NCBI RefSeq assembly: GCF_009711475.1
Contig: NZ_SMMD01000670.1
Span: forward strand, 1-5,399
DNA: 5,399 nt
Direction: 5' to 3'
Source: Fulvivirga aurantia
GTDB lineage: Bacteria > Bacteroidota > Bacteroidia > Cytophagales > Cyclobacteriaceae
The translations under genes and the position numbers were made by a program. Numbering within the stretch: the stretch's first letter is position 1; every line of letters begins with the position of its first letter. Below are positions 1-5,399 of the stretch, piece after piece. The notes below the pieces were generated by a model, which saw nothing but the letters and a program-made list of their open reading frames with translations, was not told the origin of the DNA and did no database searches.

Positions 1-40
1 TTTCCCAAAACAAGAAACATCTTATTAGCAAAATCACTTA

Positions 41-83
41 CTTGCAATAATTTGCACGTTTTGCAGGTTGGCAAGATTTTTTT
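41..83 (+). terminator. Terminator-like hairpin with T-tract upstream of the large gene
   Basis: Seen directly: CTTGCAA (41-47) pairs with TTGGCAAG (68-75) with one bulged G at 70. After a three-base bulge (48-50), bases 51-56 pair with 62-67, including two G-U pairs, around a five-base loop. One A and seven T residues (77-83) follow at once. This is the shape of an intrinsic terminator reading rightwards. It may end a gene lying left of the window; one plus frame reaches a TAG at 26-28, but other frames are open too. It could instead be a leader attenuator of the large gene if that gene's promoter lies further left. The stem is bulged and no folding energy was computed. Confidence 0.4.
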
Positions 84-88
84 ATTTG
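61..88 (+). promoter_or_regulatory. Weak Bacteroidota-type promoter candidate for the large gene
   Basis: Bacteroidota housekeeping promoters use a -7 element TAnnTTTG and a -33 element containing TTG. Here TTTATTTG (81-88) matches the -7 element except at its second base. A TTG at 61-63 lies 17 bases upstream of it, a little short of the usual spacing. Transcription would begin near 95, leaving a leader of about a dozen bases. The match is imperfect and overlaps the T-tract of the hairpin, so this is only a candidate. There is no Shine-Dalgarno sequence before the ATG at 108. The stretch before it is A/T-rich, which is normal in this phylum. Confidence 0.22.
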
Positions 89-107
89 TGTAAGAAATAA
101 TAATATC

Positions 108-164
108 ATGAGGACAGTTTTAACTTCATTAATTCTACTCTTCACATATTTTTCTGCGTACAGC
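108..164 (+). other. Sec signal peptide, cleavage predicted before Gln20
   Basis: Residues 1-19 have a single Arg at position 2, a hydrophobic core from about Val4 to Phe15, and an Ala-Tyr-Ser cleavage site (A17, S19) that fits the -3/-1 rule. Cleavage after Ser19 leaves Gln20 at the new N terminus. This agrees with the known Bacteroidota preference for Gln there, which is then cyclised to pyroglutamate. Cys21 follows, but Tyr18-Ser19-Gln20 is not a lipobox, so a lipoprotein is unlikely. Confidence 0.9.
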
Positions 165-3100
165 CAGTGTGATTTTACCATCTCTCCTACCAACCCTGGC
201 AGCAATTGTCAATATGCCATTGAAGAAATAGTCTGGACAAGTAGCGCCAACGTGTCAATCACCGGGAATAATATCACAAAAAACGCTGGTGGCAATAATA
301 ACTGGAATGGTGGTGCTGTATCAACAGCTGCGGTTTATGATAATGGATATGTCGAATTTACCGCAGGAGATCAGGTAGACGATAAAATTTTTGGGTTAAG
401 CAATGCAGATGGTGGTATTAACTTTGGCACTGTAGAGTTTGGCTTTGATCTGGAAAATGACCGGGATGTAAAAATCTACGAGTCAGGGAATCAAAGAGAA
501 GGGACATATGGTAGCTACTCAACAGGCGATGTTTTTAGGGTGGCAGTACAAAGTGGTGTGATTCACTATTACTGGAATGGCACACTCTTGTATGTAAGTA
601 ATACAAGCCCAACACTTCCACTTATAGCCGATATTGCTCTCAACGACCTAGGTGCAAGTTTTACCAATGGTGTGATAGCTAATGGTGTTGATGGTAATTT
701 TACAGCAACAGCAACTAATCCCGGAAGTGGTCCATCTTATGCGTGGTTTCTAAATGGCGCCCCTACCGGGGTAACAGGCACTTCTTACACTAATAATTCT
801 TTAGTAGCGGGAGATCAGATTACAGCAACGCTTAATCCAGGTACGGGTGGTTGTGCCCTTGGAGTTGTCAATTCAAACACTATTACGATAGCAGAGCCTT
901 CACCAACTACTTATGCAACCCTATTTGTAGAAGGCACTTCAGCAACTGATGCTTGTAAGCGAGCAGTAGAACCTGTCACTTTTACAGACATAGTTAACAT
1001 CGAAGTATCAGGAAATAACCTAATAAAAGAACAGGGAAATAATAATAACTGGAATGCCGGGGTGGCCTCAGTGAATACAGTGGCTGATAATGGCTATATG
1101 GAATTTACCATCGGAGATCAGAATACAGATAAAATAGTTGGTTTAAGTAGCACCAATACCAATGAAGGATTTGGTACCGTAGAGTTTGGTTTTGATCTTG
1201 AAAACGATCGGGATGTAAAAATCTACGAATCTAATACACAACGAGAAGGCACCTATGGTAACTATAGCAATGGTGATGTATTCAGAATAGCAGTGGAAGA
1301 TGGTATCGTGCATTATTACTGGAATGGCACTTTACTTTACATAAGCAATGTCACTCCTTCTTTGCCACTTATAGTAGACGCCTCTTTTAATGATGAGGGG
1401 GCCACAATCAACAATGTAATTATTGCAAATGGCAATACAGGCCAGTTTTCGGCTAACGTTACAAATGCCGGGGCAAATCCGCTATACCAATGGACACTCA
1501 ACGGAATTGACGAACCAGGTGAGACCGGTAGCACGTATACCAATACAACTTTAGCAAATGGAGATGAGGTCGCTGTGATTGTTCAACCAGACCTTGACAA
1601 TTGTAGCAATGTAACTTACACTACCCAAGCGGTAACCATCGAGACAATCTCAACCCCGGATTTCGGCACTTTCTATGTAGAAAATACAGCTTCAGCAGAT
1701 GCATGTAAAGAAGCTATTGAGCAGGTAGTTTTTACAGACATTGTAAATATCGAAGCTACAGGCAACGATATAAGCAAAGAGCAAGGGGGCAGCAACAATT
1801 GGAACGCGGGAGTAGCTTCCTTAAATTCTGTTAAGGACAACGGCTATTTAGAGTTTGTTATTGGCGACCAGAATACTGATAAAATTGTTGGTTTAAGCAC
1901 TACAAATACAGATGCTGGTTTTAATACAGTAGAATTTGGTTTTGATTTAGAAAATGACAGAGATGTAAAAATCTACGAATCAGGTACACAAAGAGAGGGC
2001 ACCTTTGGGAACTATAATATTGGAGACACTTTTAGAATTAGTGTTGAAAATGGTGTTGTGCATTATTACTGGAATAGCAACCTACTTTATATCAGCAATG
2101 TGACACCAACACTCCCTTTAATTGCAGATGTTTCATTTAATGATGAAGGGGCTGTGATAAATGACGTCATCATATCAAACGGTAATACAGGACAGTTTTC
2201 TGCTATTTTAACAGATGCCGGGGCTAGCCCATCTTTCCAATGGACACTCAATGGCATAGACCAGGTAGGTGAGACTAATAGCACTTACACCAACACCAGT
2301 CTTGCTGATGGAGACGTGGTTTCAGTAATTGTACAACCAGATTTAGGAGGTTGTGGAGATGTATCCTACACAGCTAATACAGTTACAATTAATGAAATAA
2401 CAACGCCTGAGTTTGGTGTTTTTTATGTAGAAAATACTGCCGCAACAGATGCCTGTAAAGAAGCTATCGAGCAGGTGGTATTTACTGACATTGTAAATAT
2501 AGAGGCCACAGGCAATGATATTTCTAAAGAACAAGGAGGTAATAATAATTGGAATGCCGGAGTAGCTTCTCTCAATAGCGTTAAAGACAACGGCTACTTA
2601 GAATTTACAATCGGAGATCAAAATACAGATAAAATAGTTGGCTTAAGCAACACCAACGCTGATGCCGATTTCGGGACTGTTCAATTTGGCTTTGATTTAG
2701 AAAACGATAGAGACATTAAAATCTATGAATCAGGTATCCAGCGAGAAGGTACTTATGGTAATTACAGTATCGGAGATATATTTAAAATTGCTGTCGAAGA
2801 TGGGGTTGTTCACTATTATTGGAATGGCACGTTGCTCTATCTAAGTAATGTAACACCTACTCTACCCCTTATAGCAGATATATCATTTCATGATGAAGGT
2901 GCCTCCATAAATGATGTCATCATTTCAAATGGCAACACAGGACAGTTTTCTGCTATAGTGACCGATGCAGGAGCAAATCCGCTTTATCAGTGGACCTTAA
3001 ATGGTGTGGATGAAGCTGGGGAAACCAATAGTACGTACACAAATACAAATCTTGCAGATGGAGATGTAGTTACTGTTTTAATTCAGCCCGATCTTGGAGG

Positions 3101-5201
3101 GTGTGGTGACGTTACCTACACTGCCAACACGGTGACCATCAGGGAGATTTCTACTCCTGAATTTGGAACATTTTATATAGAAAATACAGCCTCAGATGAA
3201 GCATGCAAAGAAGCTATAGAGCAAGTTGTTTTCACCGATATTGTAAATATTGAAACCTCTGGTAACGATATCATCAAAGAACAAGGCGGCAACAACAATT
3301 GGAATGCCGGTGTTGCCTCGCTTAATTCAGTCAAAAATAACGGCTACATGGAGTTTGTTGTAGGGGATCAGAGCGATGACAAAATAGTTGGCTTAAGTAG
3401 CACAAATGCTGATGCAGGCTTTAATTCTATTGAGTATGGCTTCGATTTAGAAAGCAACAGAAATGTAAAAATCTATGAGTCTGGCACTCAAAGAGAGGGT
3501 ACATTCGGAAGTTATAGCATCGGAGATGTATTCAGGATTTCTGTTGAAGAAGGTGTAGTGAACTATTATTGGAATGGAAACCTACTCTATGTAAGTACAA
3601 CGGTGCCCATCTTGCCACTTATTTTCGATACCTCATTTAATGATGAAGGAGCAGCAATCAATGATGTAATAATTTCAAATGGTAACACAGGCCAATTTAC
3701 AGCAATAGTTACTGATGCAGGTGCTAACCCATCATACCAATGGACGCTTAACGGAATTGATGAGGCTGGGGAAACCAATAGCACATATACAAATACAAGC
3801 CTGTCTAATGGAGATGTGGTTTCAGTGGGGATTACCCCAGATCTGGGTGGTTGTAGTGATGTGACCTACATGGCCAATAATGTCACAATTAATAACCTCA
3901 CCTCACCTACATTTGGCACCTTTTTCATCTCAAATACACCCTCTACAGATGGTCTGCAGCCGGTAGCTTTTGAGGATATCACCTGGACAGATGAGGTAAA
4001 TGTTTTTACAACTGGTAATGCTATTACAAAGGGTCAGGCTGGCAACAACAACTGGAATGCCGGTGCTGCAAGTTTAAATACTGTAGTAAACGACAGCTAC
4101 GCACAGGCTGTAATTACAGAAACAGGAGCGGATAAAATATTCGGACTAAGTAATACAAATAGCGATGCCGCTTTTAATTCTGTACAGTTTGGCTTTGACC
4201 TTGAAAACGATGGAGATATTAAAGTTTATGAATCAGGCACACAGCGAGGTGGTACTTTGGGCTCATACAGTGTAGGTGACACACTAAAAGTAGCAGTTCG
4301 TAATAATAATGTTGAGTATTATCAAAACAGTACATTACTATACACCAGTACAGTCACCCCCACACTGCCCCTAATCATAGACCTGTCTTTACATGACGAA
4401 GGCGCGGCTTTGAGTAATGTAGCTATAGTAAGCCTCACAGATGGAGTATTTACAGCTACTGCACCAGATGCAGGTGCCAACCCAACCTACCAATGGAAAC
4501 TTGACGGAGTAAATGTGGGGGCGAACTCACCCACCTATACCAACAGCTCTCTTAACAACGATGAAGTTATAACATTGGATATCATACCAGATATTGGAGG
4601 ATGTAGCTCTAATGCCTATACGTCTAATCAGATTTTAATTCAAACCTCAAATGCCGTATTACCGGTTTCCTTAATTGCGTTCCAGGCTTCTACTAATCAA
4701 GATGTAATTGACTTACAATGGTCTACAGCCAGCGAAACCAATAATGACTATTTTATTATAGAGAAATCATCTGACGGGGTTAATTACAACCGTTTATCAA
4801 AAGTAAAGGGTGCCGGCAATGCCTCTCAAGTAATGAAATACACCGCTACCGATGCCAGGCCTTTTCAAGGCACTAATTATTACAGACTATCTCAGGTAGA
4901 TTTTGATGGCACAACAGCCATTTTAGGGGTTGTTTCAGCAACATATGCGATAGATATACCACTTTCGTTTAATTTATTTCCGAACCCTGGTAATGGTGTA
5001 GACCTGGAAGTAACGGGTACCCTTTTTGGTTTTGACCAATTAGAGGTACTAGACATCAATGGTATAGTATTAGAAACTCATAAGATTGACCATTTAAGCC
5101 GACAAAAGCTCAAATTCGAAAAAACGCTAAGTAAGGGCATGTACTTTATAAAACTCTCGGGAGAAGAGGAAGTACAGGTAAAGCGTTATTTAATTAAATA
5201 G
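108..5201 (+). CDS. Secreted T9SS repeat protein with six lectin-like/Ig-like units
   Basis: This 1697-residue protein is probably exported through Sec and then T9SS, and displayed on or released from the cell surface. An adhesin, matrix or glycan-binding role is inferred. Domains in order: signal peptide (1-19); six units of about 250 residues (21-1515); an FN3-like domain (about 1518-1621); a T9SS type A sorting domain (1622-1697). Each unit has a beta-sandwich of about 155 residues resembling concanavalin/SPRY-like folds, marked by NNWN, GDQ, a GFDLEN-type core and YYWN. An Ig-like domain of about 70 residues with a QWTLNG-type strand and a GGC turn follows. The ATG at 108 is well supported: an in-frame TAA lies at 48-50, no other ATG lies between, and the signal peptide starts at once. 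No enzyme motif is visible. The protein has twelve cysteines, all in the repeat region, placed very regularly. The fold assignment comes from sequence pattern only. The gene's extent and export signals are secure; its function is not. Confidence 0.95.
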   Translation: MRTVLTSLILLFTYFSAYSQCDFTISPTNPGSNCQYAIEEIVWTSSANVSITGNNITKNAGGNNNWNGGAVSTAAVYDNGYVEFTAGDQVDDKIFGLSNADGGINFGTVEFGFDLENDRDVKIYESGNQREGTYGSYSTGDVFRVAVQSGVIHYYWNGTLLYVSNTSPTLPLIADIALNDLGASFTNGVIANGVDGNFTATATNPGSGPSYAWFLNGAPTGVTGTSYTNNSLVAGDQITATLNPGTGGCALGVVNSNTITIAEPSPTTYATLFVEGTSATDACKRAVEPVTFTDIVNIEVSGNNLIKEQGNNNNWNAGVASVNTVADNGYMEFTIGDQNTDKIVGLSSTNTNEGFGTVEFGFDLENDRDVKIYESNTQREGTYGNYSNGDVFRIAVEDGIVHYYWNGTLLYISNVTPSLPLIVDASFNDEGATINNVIIANGNTGQFSANVTNAGANPLYQWTLNGIDEPGETGSTYTNTTLANGDEVAVIVQPDLDNCSNVTYTTQAVTIETISTPDFGTFYVENTASADACKEAIEQVVFTDIVNIEATGNDISKEQGGSNNWNAGVASLNSVKDNGYLEFVIGDQNTDKIVGLSTTNTDAGFNTVEFGFDLENDRDVKIYESGTQREGTFGNYNIGDTFRISVENGVVHYYWNSNLLYISNVTPTLPLIADVSFNDEGAVINDVIISNGNTGQFSAILTDAGASPSFQWTLNGIDQVGETNSTYTNTSLADGDVVSVIVQPDLGGCGDVSYTANTVTINEITTPEFGVFYVENTAATDACKEAIEQVVFTDIVNIEATGNDISKEQGGNNNWNAGVASLNSVKDNGYLEFTIGDQNTDKIVGLSNTNADADFGTVQFGFDLENDRDIKIYESGIQREGTYGNYSIGDIFKIAVEDGVVHYYWNGTLLYLSNVTPTLPLIADISFHDEGASINDVIISNGNTGQFSAIVTDAGANPLYQWTLNGVDEAGETNSTYTNTNLADGDVVTVLIQPDLGGCGDVTYTANTVTIREISTPEFGTFYIENTASDEACKEAIEQVVFTDIVNIETSGNDIIKEQGGNNNWNAGVASLNSVKNNGYMEFVVGDQSDDKIVGLSSTNADAGFNSIEYGFDLESNRNVKIYESGTQREGTFGSYSIGDVFRISVEEGVVNYYWNGNLLYVSTTVPILPLIFDTSFNDEGAAINDVIISNGNTGQFTAIVTDAGANPSYQWTLNGIDEAGETNSTYTNTSLSNGDVVSVGITPDLGGCSDVTYMANNVTINNLTSPTFGTFFISNTPSTDGLQPVAFEDITWTDEVNVFTTGNAITKGQAGNNNWNAGAASLNTVVNDSYAQAVITETGADKIFGLSNTNSDAAFNSVQFGFDLENDGDIKVYESGTQRGGTLGSYSVGDTLKVAVRNNNVEYYQNSTLLYTSTVTPTLPLIIDLSLHDEGAALSNVAIVSLTDGVFTATAPDAGANPTYQWKLDGVNVGANSPTYTNSSLNNDEVITLDIIPDIGGCSSNAYTSNQILIQTSNAVLPVSLIAFQASTNQDVIDLQWSTASETNNDYFIIEKSSDGVNYNRLSKVKGAGNASQVMKYTATDARPFQGTNYYRLSQVDFDGTTAILGVVSATYAIDIPLSFNLFPNPGNGVDLEVTGTLFGFDQLEVLDINGIVLETHKIDHLSRQKLKFEKTLSKGMYFIKLSGEEEVQVKRYLIK
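168..902 (+). repeat. Unit 1 of 6, divergent N-terminal cap
   Basis: Residues 21-265. The lectin-like part runs from about Cys34 to Ala191, with the NNWN tryptophan at 66, FGFDLENDRD at 111-120 and HYYWN at 153-157. The Ig-like part covers about 192-262, with its turn cysteine at 249. It has an IVWT strand (Trp43) where units 2-5 have VVFT or VTFT, and the only AWFLNG version of the Ig strand. It also carries an extra cysteine (Cys21) with no counterpart elsewhere. It keeps the whole lectin-like core, so it is divergent but not degenerate. Confidence 0.9.
903..1652 (+). repeat. Unit 2 of 6, core-type
   Basis: Residues 266-515, exactly 250 codons. Key positions: Cys283, Trp315 of NNWN, FGFDLENDRD at 360-369, HYYWN at 402-406, Cys499. 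It is core-type but slightly apart from units 3-5: it has KRAVEP where they have KEAIEQ, and an NCSN turn where units 3 and 4 have GGCGD. Confidence 0.92.
1653..2402 (+). repeat. Unit 3 of 6, core-type
   Basis: Residues 516-765, exactly 250 codons. Key positions: Cys533, Trp565, FGFDLENDRD at 610-619, HYYWN at 652-656, Cys749. The Ig-like part begins near Asn693. It is very close to unit 4 in protein. Over 50 aligned codons (1707-1856 against 2457-2606) I count one amino-acid replacement and 22 synonymous codon differences. Confidence 0.93.
2403..3152 (+). repeat. Unit 4 of 6, core-type
   Basis: Residues 766-1015, exactly 250 codons and in strict 750-base register with unit 3. Key positions: Cys783, Trp815, FGFDLENDRD at 860-869, HYYWN at 902-906, Cys999. 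A small local difference is SFHDEGA where units 2, 3 and 5 have SFNDEGA. Confidence 0.93.
3153..3902 (+). repeat. Unit 5 of 6, core-type with altered acidic core
   Basis: Residues 1016-1265, exactly 250 codons. Both ladder cysteines are present (1033 and 1249). The core motif at 1110-1119 reads YGFDLESNRN: two of the Asp positions seen in units 1-4 are Asn here. HYYWN has become NYYWN (1152-1156). If the acidic core or the His has a binding role, this unit would differ from units 1-4. Confidence 0.92.
3903..4652 (+). repeat. Unit 6 of 6, divergent C-terminal cap
   Basis: Residues 1266-1515. It has one extra residue before its NNWN (Trp1316), shifting the register to 251 there. It lacks the first ladder cysteine: the aligned position is Gln1284, in a TDGLQP stretch. 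It keeps the second (Cys1499). Several otherwise conserved motifs change: NGY.EF to DSYAQA, LENDRD to LENDGD (1361-1370), REGT to RGGT, and HYYWN to EYYQN (1403-1407). Its ITWT strand recalls the IVWT of unit 1. Confidence 0.9.
4659..4970 (+). other. FN3-like domain before the sorting signal
   Basis: Residues 1518-1621 open with LPVSLIAF and continue with a WSTASETNNDYF stretch, IEKSSDG, KGAGN and NYYRLSQVDFDG. This pattern is very common in Bacteroidota T9SS substrates immediately before the sorting domain, and it is usually read as a fibronectin type III-like beta-sandwich. It probably acts as a stalk or spacer. It has no cysteine. Confidence 0.8.
4971..5198 (+). other. T9SS type A C-terminal sorting domain
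   Basis: Residues 1622-1697 show the standard features of the family (TIGR04183 type): NLFPNPGNG at the start, a LEVLDINGIVLET strand pair, LSKGMYFIKLSG, and a basic VKRYLIK ending on Lys. In characterised members this domain directs passage across the outer membrane through T9SS. It is then removed by the PorU sortase, with the protein either attached to lipopolysaccharide or released. The domain ends at the stop codon, so the gene is complete at its 3' end. Confidence 0.95.
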
Positions 5202-5376
5202 CAAAGCAACGCTCAAGCACTGGTTGATGCTTGCTTGCAAATTTGGAGTAACACCATTTTTTTAATTCTTCGATCTCTTCCTGGATCAAATTTCTAATGG
5301 CTTTTTTTAATTCTTTCTCAAAAAGTTTGGCATCAAAACTCACCTTTGTGAGTATTGTCTTTACATATTCTAACAT
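5194..5376 (-). CDS. Small conserved hypothetical protein, charged and helical
   Basis: This 60-residue protein starts at the ATG whose complement is at 5374-5376 and ends at TAA (5194-5196). It looks mostly helical and highly charged. Lys and Glu are interspersed from about residue 17 to 40, followed by a WCY motif (41-43). The pattern MLEYVKTIL, SFD, LFEKELKKA and LKKWCY matches, from memory, a short protein of unknown function found widely in Bacteroidota. I cannot confirm this without a search. The frame stays open to the window edge upstream of this ATG, but the recalled family starts at MLEY. There is no signal peptide or membrane segment, so it is probably cytoplasmic. It is convergent with the large gene and overlaps its last 8 bases. 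The tail after about residue 47 may be less conserved. No function is assigned. Confidence 0.8.
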   Translation of the reverse strand: MLEYVKTILTKVSFDAKLFEKELKKAIRNLIQEEIEELKKWCYSKFASKHQPVLERCFAI

Positions 5377-5399
5377 GATTAACTCGAAGTTTTGGTTAG

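Noticed and set aside
162..170. Possible lipoprotein signal ending at Cys21
   Set aside because: The residues before the cysteine are Tyr-Ser-Gln. Gln at -1 and Tyr at -3 do not form a lipobox, and an Ala-Tyr-Ser site for signal peptidase I lies just before.
1337..1543. Minus-strand open frame recurring at 2087-2284 and 3587-3784, in multiples of the 750-base step
   Set aside because: All three lie opposite the same part of units 2, 3 and 5 and arise because the plus-strand codons repeat. They have no independent start signal or recognisable domain.
2343..2534. Minus-strand open frame of 63 codons across the unit 3/unit 4 junction
   Set aside because: It lies fully opposite the large gene, has a low-complexity Cys/Ile/Tyr-rich translation and resembles no family. 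It is a shadow frame.
168..4652. Assembly or sequencing duplication as the origin of the repeats
   Set aside because: The units differ at many synonymous and some amino-acid positions throughout, so they are true diverged copies.
5214..5233. Hairpin CAAGCA/TGCTTG with an eight-base loop just after the large gene, as its terminator
   Set aside because: The stem is only six pairs, the nearest T-tract (5257-5263) begins more than 20 bases later, and the site lies within the coding part of the small gene.

Overview
The window holds one very large coding gene on the plus strand (108-5201, 1697 codons) and one small gene on the minus strand (5194-5376). The two are convergent and overlap by 8 bases. 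The organism is almost certainly a member of Bacteroidota. The large protein ends in a type IX secretion (T9SS) sorting domain and begins with a signal peptide followed by Gln, as is usual in this phylum. There is no Shine-Dalgarno sequence before the start, and the DNA is AT-rich. The style of the FN3-like and sorting domains, and the small neighbour, suggest a free-living, perhaps marine, Cytophagales or Flavobacteriia species. That finer placement is an inference.

Layout: 1-107 is non-coding as far as can be seen. It carries a bulged hairpin followed by seven T residues (41-83) and a weak promoter-like match. Positions 108-164 encode the signal peptide. Positions 168-4652 encode six tandem units of about 250 residues. 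Each unit pairs a concanavalin/SPRY-like beta-sandwich with an Ig-like domain. Units 2 to 5 are exactly 750 bases each. Positions 4659-4970 encode an FN3-like domain, and 4971-5198 encode the T9SS type A sorting domain. Positions 5202-5376 are covered by the small minus-strand gene, and 5377-5399 lie upstream of its start.

The large protein is best read as an exported, cell-surface or released repeat protein of adhesin or matrix type. No catalytic domain is visible. The two genes are convergent, so they are not an operon, and nothing links them functionally. The most informative signals are the repeat history (strict protein conservation despite many synonymous changes), the regular cysteine ladder, and the altered last unit. 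I see no defence system, mobile element, CRISPR array or RNA gene.
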